Of a DNA stretch of 64,000 nucleotides, positions 32,468-41,709 are shown piece after piece (position 1 is the first letter of the stretch; each line of letters begins with the position of its first letter). The translations under genes were made by a program, and so were the position numbers. Below the pieces are notes generated by a model. It saw only the letters and a list, made by a program, of their open reading frames with translations, ran no database searches and was not told where the DNA came from. The DNA is from Williamsia sp. 1138 (GTDB lineage: Bacteria > Actinomycetota > Actinomycetes > Mycobacteriales > Mycobacteriaceae), in NCBI RefSeq assembly GCF_002095435.2, contig NZ_MJEJ02000044.1, positions 1-64,000 on the forward strand, in the 5' to 3' direction.

Positions 32468-33814
32468 ATGGTCAGATCTCGACTTCGATCGATGGTGCCG
32501 TTGGTTGTTGCGTTGTGCGTGGGCATCGCGGGAATGAGTGCTGTCGGTACTGCGTCGGCCGATCCGTCATTCCCGCCCGCTTTCCCGTCGGACCAGAACC
32601 AGTTGCCGCAGTTGCCTGCCGAACCTGACATCTACGATCAGCTACCGATCCCCACTCCGGAGGACGACCCCTGGTACGCCGATCCAGCGGACCTCGCTTC
32701 GTATGCTGCGGGGCAGATCGTACGCAGCCGGGAAGTCCAGACGCGGATTCTCGGCATCCCGTTTCCCGTGTACACCAAGCAACTACTCTTTCGGTCGAAC
32801 GACGTGCACGACCGGCCGATCGTCACTGCCACGTCGCTGATCGTGCCCGGCATACCGTGGGAGGGCAGCCCCCGACCGGTGCTGTCGTTCCAGGAGGCCA
32901 TCGACTCCACCGACTCGTCCTGCAATCCATCGCACACCCTGCAGACCGGAACGATGAAGGAGTCGGCACTCCTGATCTATTGGCTCGGGCAGGGTTTCGC
33001 GATCAACATCCCCGACTTCGATGGAAAGTTCAACACATTCAACACGTACGACGAAGGAAAGATGGTGCTCGACAGCCTGCGCGCCGTCAAGAACGACAAG
33101 ACGCAAGGCCTCAGCAACTCGGGTATCGCCCTCTACGGATACTCGGGCGGGGGATCCGGATCGATTCGCGCCGCCGAATTGCGAGAATCCTATGCGCCGG
33201 ATGTCCATCTGCTCGGTAGCGCGTTCGGTGGCTTCCCGGCGGACCTCGCGGCGCAGGTCGAGTACGCGAGCGAACCACAACCGGGGCTCACCGGACTGAG
33301 CAATTTCACGATGTGGCTGGGCTGGGCCGCACTGTCGCGAAACTATCCCGACCAGTTCAAACCGGCAGACCTCCTCGATGCAGAAGGTCAACAACTGGTC
33401 GCAGACGCACACCGTCGTTGCTACGCCACACTTGCCCTGGGTGGTTTCTACCGCCCGATCAGCTCCTACTTTCAGCCCGGCAAGTCGCTGGCCACCGAGC
33501 CGGCGATCGCAGAAGTGCTCGAAGACAACAGCCTCGGCAAACACATCCCGGACACCCCGATCTTCTGGTGGCACGGCGTGTGGGACGAACTCATCCCGCC
33601 TGCGGACGTGGTGCTGCCCACCGTGCAGTCGTATTGGGATCGCGGCGCAGACATGCGCTTCTACTCGATGCCACTACCTGAACACGTCGTCAATGCTGTG
33701 GTCGGATGGCCGCCCGCCGTGGCGTGGACCACGGCCATCCTGCGCGGACTCCCACCGGGACCCAAATTCATGGCGGACCTCGCTCCCCTTCCGGAGAACT
33801 TCCCTGGTGGGTGA
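32468..33814 (+). CDS. secreted LIP-family lipase
   Basis: A 448-residue secreted hydrolase from ATG 32468. The N-terminal signal peptide has basic residues, the hydrophobic core MVPLVVALCVGIAGMSAVG and a cleavage site after ASA (about residue 31). The mature part is like the secretory lipase (LIP) family of fungi and actinobacteria: LSFQEAIDSTDSSCNPS, the nucleophile elbow GYSGGGSGS (about 218-226), acid in the WHGVWDELIPPADV area and a His in LPEHVVNAV. It should hydrolyse triacylglycerols or other esters outside the membrane. The upstream ORF extension to 32315 is not conserved. Confidence 0.9.
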   Translation: MVRSRLRSMVPLVVALCVGIAGMSAVGTASADPSFPPAFPSDQNQLPQLPAEPDIYDQLPIPTPEDDPWYADPADLASYAAGQIVRSREVQTRILGIPFPVYTKQLLFRSNDVHDRPIVTATSLIVPGIPWEGSPRPVLSFQEAIDSTDSSCNPSHTLQTGTMKESALLIYWLGQGFAINIPDFDGKFNTFNTYDEGKMVLDSLRAVKNDKTQGLSNSGIALYGYSGGGSGSIRAAELRESYAPDVHLLGSAFGGFPADLAAQVEYASEPQPGLTGLSNFTMWLGWAALSRNYPDQFKPADLLDAEGQQLVADAHRRCYATLALGGFYRPISSYFQPGKSLATEPAIAEVLEDNSLGKHIPDTPIFWWHGVWDELIPPADVVLPTVQSYWDRGADMRFYSMPLPEHVVNAVVGWPPAVAWTTAILRGLPPGPKFMADLAPLPENFPGG

Positions 33815-33821
33815 CGAAACC

Positions 33822-33837
33822 TTGTGCGAATGCACAA
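33822..33837 (+). terminator. hairpin after the lipase gene
   Basis: TTGTGC (33822-33827), loop GAAT, GCACAA (33832-33837), followed by AAATTT. It starts eight bases after the lipase stop. The stem is short, so it is a weak terminator or a remnant. Confidence 0.4.
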
Positions 33838-33956
33838 AAATTTGCTTCGAAATTCTCTCTTTCAGTCATGGCGGGTCCACACTTGAGTGAGGTGTCCTTA
33901 CCACGACACACCACTCTCGCCAGGGGGATCTATACCAGAATGCTTTGTCAACGGAG

Positions 33957-35201
33957 ATGACCGCGAACCGCAAGGCGGCGCTCGAGAATCTGCACCGGCG
34001 GGCCGTCGGGGTGATAACCGGGTTCTCTGAACAACTGCCGCCGTACCAACAGACGCCTGCAGCGTTGGTCGAAGGGGACTTCGTCCTCGGTGTCCACCGA
34101 AACATCGATCTCTTCATCAGGTCGATGGTCACCGGCGTCGAGCCCAGCGATACCGAGCTCGAACCCGTGGTGGCGCTCGCGCTCACGCGCCATCACGACG
34201 GGGTACCACTCGAGAGCATTCTCGACGCATATCGTTCCGCAGCCTCACTGATCTGGTCCCGACTGTCCGAGGGCTCGACCCCGGACGAGCAGGAGATCCT
34301 GATCGCGGGTGCAGGTCAACTCATGCGCTACATGACCCGGATCACGGCGCGGATCGCCGTGGCCTGCACCCAGGCACCGGCGAGCGACCTCCCCGACAGG
34401 AACGACACCGCGCGCACGGTGGCAGTGGCCCTCCTGCGCGGTCAGGCTCCGCAGAGTTGGTCGCTGGCGCATCTTCCTCCACTCGCCTCCCGATATCTGG
34501 TGATCACCATCTGCCCGCTGGACGGTGATTCGGGCGCGACCCGAGGTCTTTACGAACGCCTGGTGGACATCTCGGGAGCGCTCGTCGCGCCGGAACGCAG
34601 CAGTTGGACCGCGCTGGTCCCCCAACAGACCACCGACAACGACGGCCGACACACACTCGAATCGGTGCGGCAACTGCTCGACGAAGCGGGTGGTGGACTG
34701 CTCGGCTCCCCTCCCGCGTATGCCGGCGGTGCCTTCTCCGCGGCCTCACATGCGGAGATCCCGTCAGCCGTCGAGCACGCACACCTCATCTGCACCCTCA
34801 ATCAGATCGGTGAATCAACGCATTCACTGGCGTGCCTCGACGACGTCGTCTTCGCCTACAGCGTCGCGACCACCTCTGCAGAGGTACACGACCGGTACCG
34901 GCAGATCTGTGCAGCCCTCGATGGTCATGACCTGCTCCGAGCGACGTTGTGGACATTTCTCGATCACTCCTGCAATGCGCAGGCGGCAGCACGGGCCCTG
35001 CACCTGCATCGCAACACGATTGCTTACCGATTACTCAAGGTCGCAGATCTCACGGGACACGACCCACTCACCTTCGAGGGCGCCCGGGTGCACGCCGCAG
35101 CGCGGATCGCCGCACACCTCGACACGCACCTCGGGCGAACCACGGCGTCGTTGCCGGGCGACGGGGTACTGCAAGCGAAAGGACCGCCCATCAATGCGTA
35201 A
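33957..35201 (+). CDS. PucR/CdaR-type transcriptional regulator
   Basis: A 414-residue regulator from ATG 33957; TTG 33945 is an alternative start and neither has a well-spaced ribosome binding site. Residues about 10-140 are an N-terminal RsbT-co-antagonist-like helical domain, followed by a GGDEF-like middle region (about 150-290), and a C-terminal HTH_30 domain (AARALHLHRNTIAYRLLKV at about 340-358). PucR-type proteins usually activate catabolic or transport genes next to them. It overlaps a 65-residue hypothetical gene by eight bases, but the true target is unknown. Confidence 0.88.
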   Translation: MTANRKAALENLHRRAVGVITGFSEQLPPYQQTPAALVEGDFVLGVHRNIDLFIRSMVTGVEPSDTELEPVVALALTRHHDGVPLESILDAYRSAASLIWSRLSEGSTPDEQEILIAGAGQLMRYMTRITARIAVACTQAPASDLPDRNDTARTVAVALLRGQAPQSWSLAHLPPLASRYLVITICPLDGDSGATRGLYERLVDISGALVAPERSSWTALVPQQTTDNDGRHTLESVRQLLDEAGGGLLGSPPAYAGGAFSAASHAEIPSAVEHAHLICTLNQIGESTHSLACLDDVVFAYSVATTSAEVHDRYRQICAALDGHDLLRATLWTFLDHSCNAQAAARALHLHRNTIAYRLLKVADLTGHDPLTFEGARVHAAARIAAHLDTHLGRTTASLPGDGVLQAKGPPINA

Positions 35202-35391
35202 CCGGACGATCGTTCACCAGGTCCCGTCGACACGAGATCTGTGGCGCTCCGAGCACGAGCGCCTGTTCTACTTCGAGAACGTCGCGGCCGACGCGGCGGA
35301 GGAACGGGGCGAAGACTTCGCCGATCTCATATCAGTCGACAACGGTCAGCGCGGTCAGACCGCCACAGTCACCTACCGCGTGCTTGCCTGA
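35194..35391 (+). CDS. small hypothetical protein, 65 residues
   Basis: An acidic, soluble protein from ATG 35194 that overlaps the PucR gene by eight bases and the 3' end of the convergent HAD gene by 19 bases. The sequence (starts MRNRTIVHQVPSTRDLWRSE, ends VTYRVLA) has no membrane segment or motif. The codon use looks coding, and the overlap suggests translational coupling with the regulator. Its function is unknown. Confidence 0.55.
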   Translation: MRNRTIVHQVPSTRDLWRSEHERLFYFENVAADAAEERGEDFADLISVDNGQRGQTATVTYRVLA

Positions 35392-36047
35392 TCTTCGCCC
35401 AGCGACTCGATCGCGTCCGTGGTCAGCGCGTCGATTCCGTCGATCACCAGGGCCGCCCGCGCGAGGGCATCTTCAGCAGGCGGGTAGTCGGGCCGCGGCG
35501 CCGCGATGAGAATCAAACCTGCCGCCGTCGCCGATCGCATGCCGTTCGACGAATCCTCGATGGCCGCGCATGCGGCTGGTTCCCGGCCCAGTTGCCGTAC
35601 GGCCTGCTCATACACGTCCGGTGCGGGTTTGCCGCGGTCGAGTTCTTCGGTCGAGACGGTGACCTCGAACAGGTCGGTCCAGCCGGCCGCGTCGAGTACC
35701 GCGTCGATGAGTCTGCGCGGCGACGAACTGGCGAGGCCGAGTGGCCATTGCGCTGCGCAGCGCCGTACGGCGTCATCCGCACCCGGCAGCACCGGTAGGT
35801 GTCCTCGGTAACGAGCCACCATCTGATCGATGACGATGGTCGCGACCTCCTCCGGAGCCCTCCCGACGCCGAGGTCGTCACTCAGATAAGCCGCCCACTC
35901 GGGGGTGCTCATCCCCATCAGCGCCGTCTGCGCCTGCGGCAGCCACGTGCCGCCGTATTCGGCGACGACGCCGCGTCGCACCTCTTCCCAGATCGGCTCC
36001 GAATCGACCAGCACGCCATCCATGTCGAAAACCAGTGCTTCAATCAC
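35373..36047 (-). CDS. HAD-family phosphatase (beta-phosphoglucomutase-like)
   Basis: A 224-residue HAD hydrolase. It has motif I FDMDGVLVDSEP (6-17, with the nucleophile Asp), motif II Ser in LASSSPRRL (about 110-118), the Lys motif RGKPAPDVYEQAV (about 142-154) and motif III AIEDSSNGMRSATAAG (about 165-180). The cap is the C1 helical type. Substrate is a small phosphorylated metabolite, not defined. It converges with the small hypothetical gene and is followed by an acyl-CoA synthetase gene in the same direction. Confidence 0.92.
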   Translation of the reverse strand: MIEALVFDMDGVLVDSEPIWEEVRRGVVAEYGGTWLPQAQTALMGMSTPEWAAYLSDDLGVGRAPEEVATIVIDQMVARYRGHLPVLPGADDAVRRCAAQWPLGLASSSPRRLIDAVLDAAGWTDLFEVTVSTEELDRGKPAPDVYEQAVRQLGREPAACAAIEDSSNGMRSATAAGLILIAAPRPDYPPAEDALARAALVIDGIDALTTDAIESLGEDQASTR

Positions 36048-36092
36048 CCTGCCATCATCTCCCGCGCGGGCTCGACGTCGCCTGCCGGGCGG

Positions 36093-37931
36093 TCATGGTG
36101 CGAGATCGACGACACCCGGGCCTGCCGGCCTCGAATACAGATCGACGATGGTCTGCTCGTACTTGTTCGCGATCGGCTTGCGTCGCAGCTTCATCGTCGG
36201 GGTCAACTCGTCACCTCCGGGGTCCCACGCTGCCGGCACGATGACGAATCGCTTGACCTGCTCGACCCGGGACAGCTTCGCGTTGCCCGCCTTCACAGAC
36301 TGCGTCACCTCGTCGACGATCGCCGGGTTACGTGCGAGGTCGGCGATCTGGGCCTCCGGGACACCAAGCGTCTTGGCGCGAAGCGCGGCGACGTCGGGGT
36401 CGAGCACGATCAGCGCGGTGATGTACGGCTTGTCGTCACCGATCGCCACCACCTGATTGACCAGCGACGAGTTCGCCTTCATCGCGTTCTCGATGGTGCT
36501 CGGGGCCATGTTCTTTCCCGACTCGTTGATGATCAGCTCTTTCTTCCGATCAACGATCGTCAGGTTGCCCTCGGCATCGATGGTGCCGACGTCGCCGGTC
36601 GCAAACCAGCCCTCGGAATCAATCGCCTCGGCAGTCTTCTCCGGTTTGTTGCGGTATCCGCGCATGATGATCGGCGCCCGCACAAGCACTTCCCCGTCCT
36701 CGGCCAGCTTGATCTCGACGCCGTCCACGGGTTTGCCGACCGTGCCCACCTTCAGGTTGTCCACCGTGGTCTTCGTCGCCGCGCCCGTGGTCTCACTCAG
36801 GCCCCACACCTCGATGACCGGAATGCCGAGTCCGACAAAGAACTCGATCACCTCCGACGGAATCGACGCGGCGCCCGAGATCGCCAGCTTCAGCTCGTCG
36901 AGGCCCAGCGCGGCACGCACCTTCGACAGCACGAGCGAGTCCGCCAACTGATACTGCACCTGCAGAGCCCGGCCCCGTGGCCGGCCCGACAGGTCTGCCC
37001 GTGCAGCACGCGCGGCCACGTCGAGCGCCCACGCTGCGAGCTTCGACTTGACCGGGCTCGTCTCCTCGCCGACCTTCGCCTCGATGCCGGACTTGATCTT
37101 CTGCCACACCCTGGGAACGCCGAAGAACACCGTCGGACGCACGTCGGGCAGGGCCGCGGCGAACTCTCGAGGATCGGCAACCGACGTGATCTGTATGCCC
37201 CGCAATTGATTTGCGCCGTGCGAGGACACCCGGTCCGCGATGTGTGCGGCGGGGAGATAGGAGATGATCCGATCGTCGAAGCCGGTGTCGAGTTCGGCGG
37301 ACACCGACTCGGCAGCTGCGATCACGTTGCGGTGGGTGATCTCCACCCCTTTGGGCGGCCCCGTTGTCCCGGACGTGTAGATCAGGGTGACGAGGTCGTC
37401 GGGTTCCACTGCCCGCCACGAGGCCTGGAAGTCGAACTCGGTGTCTGGATCGGCCTCGACGTCACGTAATTCGATGGCGCCCTCGGCGGGACCGTCCACG
37501 GTGACGATGTGCTCGAGAGCGGCACCGGATTTCCTGATCGCGGGCATGAAGACCTGTTCGGTCACCACGACCCGGTTGGCGGCGTCACCGAAGAGATACG
37601 CGAGCTGCTCCGGTGCACTGGTGTTGTACACCGAGAACGGGATGGCGCCCAGATGCACGATCGCGGTGTCGACAAGGTGGAACTCGGGCCGGTTCGTCAA
37701 CATCAGGCCGACGGTGTCGCCGCGTTTCACGCCCAGGGTGACCAGCCCCAGCGCAATCGACTCCACTCGTGTGGCGTACTCGCGCCAGGTGATCTCCTGA
37801 ATGCCTCCTGGGGTCCGCAACGCGACGCGATCCGGATGCATCTTCGCGGTGTGCTGGAACGCTTCTGCCGTGGTGTGGACAGCTGCTCCGGAAGCGTGGT
37901 GAAAGACGGTGTCTGCGGTATTCGGGCTCAT
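36093..37931 (-). CDS. long-chain fatty-acyl-CoA synthetase, FadD15-like (copy 1)
   Basis: A 612-residue AMP-dependent ligase that activates fatty acids to acyl-CoA. Start ATG 37931; the first 23 codons of the longer frame (to 38000) are not conserved. It has the P-loop-like motif YTSGTTGPPKGVEITH (about 176-191), the GRP-like WGLSETTGAATKTT (about 384-397), GWFATGDVGTIDAEGNLTIV and RKKELIINESGKN (about 455-480), and the C-terminal catalytic Lys region LTPTMKLRRKPI. The YoaK-type gene and a close paralogue (38786-40612) follow upstream, a tandem-like arrangement. Substrate chain length is not certain. Confidence 0.93.
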   Translation of the reverse strand: MSPNTADTVFHHASGAAVHTTAEAFQHTAKMHPDRVALRTPGGIQEITWREYATRVESIALGLVTLGVKRGDTVGLMLTNRPEFHLVDTAIVHLGAIPFSVYNTSAPEQLAYLFGDAANRVVVTEQVFMPAIRKSGAALEHIVTVDGPAEGAIELRDVEADPDTEFDFQASWRAVEPDDLVTLIYTSGTTGPPKGVEITHRNVIAAAESVSAELDTGFDDRIISYLPAAHIADRVSSHGANQLRGIQITSVADPREFAAALPDVRPTVFFGVPRVWQKIKSGIEAKVGEETSPVKSKLAAWALDVAARAARADLSGRPRGRALQVQYQLADSLVLSKVRAALGLDELKLAISGAASIPSEVIEFFVGLGIPVIEVWGLSETTGAATKTTVDNLKVGTVGKPVDGVEIKLAEDGEVLVRAPIIMRGYRNKPEKTAEAIDSEGWFATGDVGTIDAEGNLTIVDRKKELIINESGKNMAPSTIENAMKANSSLVNQVVAIGDDKPYITALIVLDPDVAALRAKTLGVPEAQIADLARNPAIVDEVTQSVKAGNAKLSRVEQVKRFVIVPAAWDPGGDELTPTMKLRRKPIANKYEQTIVDLYSRPAGPGVVDLAP

Positions 37932-38113
37932 CGGTGGACTCCTGACGAATGATGGCGACAAGTCTCGATAGGGCACGCCCGGCGACGAGAAATCGGACAT
38001 GCCGGTACCCGAGAACCTATCCCCGAGGACGCCCCTCGCGGAGCAGATTCGACGGGGTTGCTCGGTGGGTCCTGATATCTTTCAGACCAACGATTTCCGT
38101 CGAAAGTGGCCCT

Positions 38114-38794
38114 GTGCAGAGTACGAGCTCGACACTTCGGTTCGCCCTGCTCATCACCTTGGCCAGCGGCTTCCTCGACTCGTATACGTTTCTTGTCCGC
38201 GGAGGGGTGTTTGCCAACGTCCAGACCGCCAATGTGATCCTGATGGGGATCGGGTTGTCCGACCGCCACTGGTCTGCGGCACTGCTGCATCTGTGGCCGA
38301 TCCTGGCATTCCTGCTCGGGGTGACCTTGGCCGTCCACATCAAGTCCGGCCGAGTCGACCATCTGCTGAATCATCCGATCCGCTGGACCGTCGGATTCCA
38401 GGCTCTCGTACTCGCAGCCGTCGGCTTCGTGCCCACCTCGGTCCCCCACACCTACGTGACCGTGCCCATCGCCTTCTGTACGGCCATGACGATCACGATG
38501 TTTCGCAGCATCGGTGACCTCGGATACTTTGCCGTCGCGACGACCGGCAATCTGATGCACATGATCGAGTACGGTTACGCCGCTTCGATCGACAAGCGCG
38601 CGGAGGCCTTGTCGGCCTTTTCGACCTACGCCAAGGTCGCCGGAACCTTCGCCGCGGGTGCGCTCATCGGTGCCGTCGCGACGCAGCTGTTCGACGCCCA
38701 CGCAGTCTGGCTGGCCGCAGGCCTCCTCGCCGTCACGCTTGTGTTCTTCGTCGTCGACCAGCGCCGAGCAGAGCATGAGGCCGACTCACCGTAG
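38114..38794 (+). CDS. YoaK/DUF1275 membrane protein
   Basis: A 226-residue membrane protein from GTG 38114 with six hydrophobic segments. The family signatures are TLASGFLDSYTFLVRGGVFANVQTANVI (TM1-2 region), then segments near 55-75, 87-106, 109-135 and 168-220. It is the DUF1275 family (YoaK), function unknown though often described as putative transporters. It lies between two paralogous acyl-CoA synthetase genes, divergent from copy 1 and converging on copy 2 with a nine-base overlap. Confidence 0.9.
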   Translation: MQSTSSTLRFALLITLASGFLDSYTFLVRGGVFANVQTANVILMGIGLSDRHWSAALLHLWPILAFLLGVTLAVHIKSGRVDHLLNHPIRWTVGFQALVLAAVGFVPTSVPHTYVTVPIAFCTAMTITMFRSIGDLGYFAVATTGNLMHMIEYGYAASIDKRAEALSAFSTYAKVAGTFAAGALIGAVATQLFDAHAVWLAAGLLAVTLVFFVVDQRRAEHEADSP

Positions 38795-40612
38795 GTCGAT
38801 CACCGCGCCACCGGGATCAGTCGCGTAGAGGTCGACGATCAGCTCCGCGTACTTCGTCGAGATCGGTGTGCGCCGCAGTTTCATCGTCGGCGTGAGTTCG
38901 TCCCCGCCGGGCTCCCACGCGTGCGGCAGGATCACGAACCGCTTGATCTGCTCCACCCGCGACAGCTTGCCGTTGCCCGTCGTGACCGCCGACCGGACCT
39001 CCTCCCTGATGTCGGGGTGCTCGGCCAGTGCGGCGAGATCGGCAGCGTCGAGTCCGAGTGCGCCGGCGCGTGCCGCGGCGACATCGGGGTCCAGGACCAC
39101 GAGCGCGCTCACATATGGTTTACCGTCGCCGAGGGCGACGACCTGGCTGATCAACGATGACGACGCCTTGAGCGCATTCTCGATGTTGGTCGGCGAGAGA
39201 TTCTTCCCCGATTCGTTGATGAGCAGTTCTTTTTTGCGATCGACGATCTTGTAGTTACCGTCGGCGTCGACGGTTGCGATGTCACCGCTGGCCAGCCAGC
39301 CGTCGGAGTCGATGGTGTCTGCGGTCTTCTCCGGCTGGTTGCGATAGCCACGCATGACCATCGGGCCACGAACCAGCAACTCCCCGTCGTCGGCGAGTTT
39401 GATCTCGACCCCGGTCAGCGGTTTACCGACGGTGCCGATCCTGAGATCGTCGGCGGTGGTCATTGTCGAGACCGCCGTGGTCTCGGACATGCCCCACACC
39501 TCTACGACCGGGATGCCGAGACCGGCGAAGAACTCGAGGACCTCCGCGGGGATCGACGCCGCGCCCGAGGCCGCCAACTTGATGTTGTCCAGACCTAGCG
39601 CACCACGTACGGCGGAGAGGATCAGCTTGTCCGCAATCATGTACTGGGTCTCGAGGATGCGTCCGCGGCTCGTACCGGCGAGATCGGCGCGGGCCGCCGC
39701 GGATCCGACACCGAGGGCCCACGCCGCCAGCTTCGACTTCACCGGATTGGTTTCCGCCTCGAGTTTTCCTTCGATCCCCGCCTTGATCTTCTGCCAGACC
39801 CGGGGCACCCCGAAGAACACGGACGGATGCACCTCGGCGAGCGCGGCGGCGATCTCGCGAGGGTCCGATACCGACGTGATCTGGATGCCGCGCACCAGGC
39901 TCGCCGCGTGCGCGGACACCCGATCGGCGATGTGCGCCGCGGGCAGATACGAGATGATGCGATCGCCGAAACCGATGGTCAGGTGCTCTGCCAGCGCAGA
40001 CAACTCGGCAACGATGTTCGCATGGGTGATCTCGACACCTTTCGGCGGGCCCGTGGTGCCCGAGGTATAGATCAGGGTCGCGATATCGGAAGGCTGGACC
40101 GCATCGGCCGCCGCCTGCAGATCGAAGTCGCCGAGGTCGGTGTCCTCGACCTCTGCGAGCGTGATGGTGCCGCCGCTGTCGACACTGACCACGTGATCGA
40201 GCGCCGTCCCGGCACCTTCGATCGCCGCAAGAAAGGCCTGCTCGGTGATGACCACCGAATTGCCGGCGTCGGTGAACAAGTAGTCGATCTGCTCGGGAGC
40301 ACTCGTGTTGTAGATGGAGAACGGGATGGCACCCAGATGCAGGAGTGCGGTGTCGACCAAGTGGAACTCCGGACGGTTGCCGAGCATCAGTGCCACGGGT
40401 TCGCCGCGGCGAACGCCCAACGCCGACAACCCGGCTGCGATGCGCTCGACCCGCCGCGCATACTCGGCCCAGGTGATCTCGACCGTGCCACCCGGCGTGC
40501 GCAACGCGATGGCGTCAGGACGCATACGGGCGGTGTGCGTGAAACCCTCGGGCAGCGTGCGCACCCCGACTCCGGATGCGTGCGGAAAGGCGATCTCGGT
40601 TACGACTGACAT
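38786..40612 (-). CDS. long-chain fatty-acyl-CoA synthetase, FadD15-like (copy 2)
   Basis: A 608-residue paralogue of the copy at 36093-37931, matching along its whole length: YTSGTTGPPKGVEITH, SYLPAAHIADRVS, VFFGVPRVWQKIK, WGMSETTAVST, GWLASGDIATVDADGNYKIV and LTPTMKLRRTPI. The N-terminal MSVVTEIAFPHASGVGVRT is also similar. It activates fatty acids to acyl-CoA. It is divergent from a crotonase gene by 194 bases, so the control region may be shared. Confidence 0.93.
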   Translation of the reverse strand: MSVVTEIAFPHASGVGVRTLPEGFTHTARMRPDAIALRTPGGTVEITWAEYARRVERIAAGLSALGVRRGEPVALMLGNRPEFHLVDTALLHLGAIPFSIYNTSAPEQIDYLFTDAGNSVVITEQAFLAAIEGAGTALDHVVSVDSGGTITLAEVEDTDLGDFDLQAAADAVQPSDIATLIYTSGTTGPPKGVEITHANIVAELSALAEHLTIGFGDRIISYLPAAHIADRVSAHAASLVRGIQITSVSDPREIAAALAEVHPSVFFGVPRVWQKIKAGIEGKLEAETNPVKSKLAAWALGVGSAAARADLAGTSRGRILETQYMIADKLILSAVRGALGLDNIKLAASGAASIPAEVLEFFAGLGIPVVEVWGMSETTAVSTMTTADDLRIGTVGKPLTGVEIKLADDGELLVRGPMVMRGYRNQPEKTADTIDSDGWLASGDIATVDADGNYKIVDRKKELLINESGKNLSPTNIENALKASSSLISQVVALGDGKPYVSALVVLDPDVAAARAGALGLDAADLAALAEHPDIREEVRSAVTTGNGKLSRVEQIKRFVILPHAWEPGGDELTPTMKLRRTPISTKYAELIVDLYATDPGGAVIDLR

Positions 40613-40806
40613 CGAACTTCTCCATCGATTGCTCGGGGTGGATCAAACTGACTGTGCGACAGCAACTTCTGAGACCATCGCTTCTCCGGCCCATTTCTGA
40701 CCACACGTGTGATCTGAAGATAACAGAATCGGTGCCCGCCGCGGATCAATACGGTGCCGGCCCGCGTACCGTAGGACCGAAGATTCCCACCTGAAGGAGC
40801 CCCAAC

Positions 40807-41688
40807 ATGCCAGCGACCGATGGCGTATCCGCACCTGCACCGCTGACGCTCGCCGCTGATCCGGACGGCAGCCCCGCCGCCGACGACTCGGTGACGTACC
40901 GCGTGGAGCACACGTCTGCCGGACCGATCGCACATGTCCAGCTCAATCGACCCGACAAGCACAACGCCCTCACCCTGCCCCTGTTGGCGGGTCTCACCCA
41001 GGCGGCGAAACAGGCTGCGAAAGACCGTACGTTGCGCGCGGTGATCATCAGTGGTGCCGGCCGATCATTCAGCGCCGGGCTCGATTTCGGCAGTCTGGCG
41101 GGCAAGCAGAAAAGCGTCCTGCGTACGTTCGTGCCGAACCTGCTGCAGGGCTCCAACGGTTTCCAGAATCCTGCCTGGCACTGGCGCCGGGTGCCCGTGC
41201 CGGTGATCGCTGTCGTCCACGGCCATTGCTACGGCGGCGGCCTGCAGATCGCCCTCGGCGCCGACTTCCGGTTCGCCACCCCGGACGCCGACTTCTCCAT
41301 CCTCGAGGCGAAGTGGGGCCTGATACCTGACATGTCGGCGTCGGCGGCGCTGTCGCAGCTCACCGGAATCGACACTGCGAAGCGTCTGACGATGACCGGC
41401 GAGATGTTCTCGGCCGACTACGCCAAAGAGATCGGTGTGGTGACCGGTGTCGCCGACGACCCGCATGTCGAGGCGCTGGCGTTGATCGAGAAGATCGCTG
41501 CCCGCTCACCGGACTCGGTGGCGTCGACCAAGAAGCTGTTCGAGAAGACGTGGTCGCGGTCCCCGCGATTCTCATTCCCCGTCGAGCAGGTTCTACAGCT
41601 CAGGCTGCTGCGCACCAAGAACCATGCGATCGCGCGCAAGGCGGGCATGACTCGCTCCACACCGGTGTTCCGGGATCGCGAGATCTGA
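40807..41688 (+). CDS. crotonase-family enoyl-CoA hydratase/isomerase
   Basis: A 293-residue crotonase. It has a 35-residue N-terminal extension, then LNRPDKHNALTLPLL, the oxyanion motif GAGRSFSAGLDFG (about 80-92), GHCYGGGLQIALGAD (about 139-153) and SILEAKWGLIPDMS (about 162-175). One of the two catalytic Glu of enoyl-CoA hydratase (Glu144 type) is Gln here, while the second (Glu164 type) is present, and the following Asp in IPDMS is typical of dienoyl-CoA isomerases and related enzymes. It may be an isomerase, not a hydratase. A tandem ACCTGAATCTGAATCTGA sequence spans its stop. Confidence 0.9.
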   Translation: MPATDGVSAPAPLTLAADPDGSPAADDSVTYRVEHTSAGPIAHVQLNRPDKHNALTLPLLAGLTQAAKQAAKDRTLRAVIISGAGRSFSAGLDFGSLAGKQKSVLRTFVPNLLQGSNGFQNPAWHWRRVPVPVIAVVHGHCYGGGLQIALGADFRFATPDADFSILEAKWGLIPDMSASAALSQLTGIDTAKRLTMTGEMFSADYAKEIGVVTGVADDPHVEALALIEKIAARSPDSVASTKKLFEKTWSRSPRFSFPVEQVLQLRLLRTKNHAIARKAGMTRSTPVFRDREI

Positions 41689-41709
41689 ACCTGAATCTGA
41701 ATCTGAACC

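Noticed and set aside
33945-33956. TTG start for the PucR regulator
   Set aside because: No ribosome binding site supports it; ATG 33957 is used, although that also lacks ideal spacing.
41685-41708. Short CTGAAC/CTGAAT hexamer repeat at the crotonase stop
   Set aside because: Only four short units at the boundary of two convergent genes; no hairpin, so likely simple sequence.
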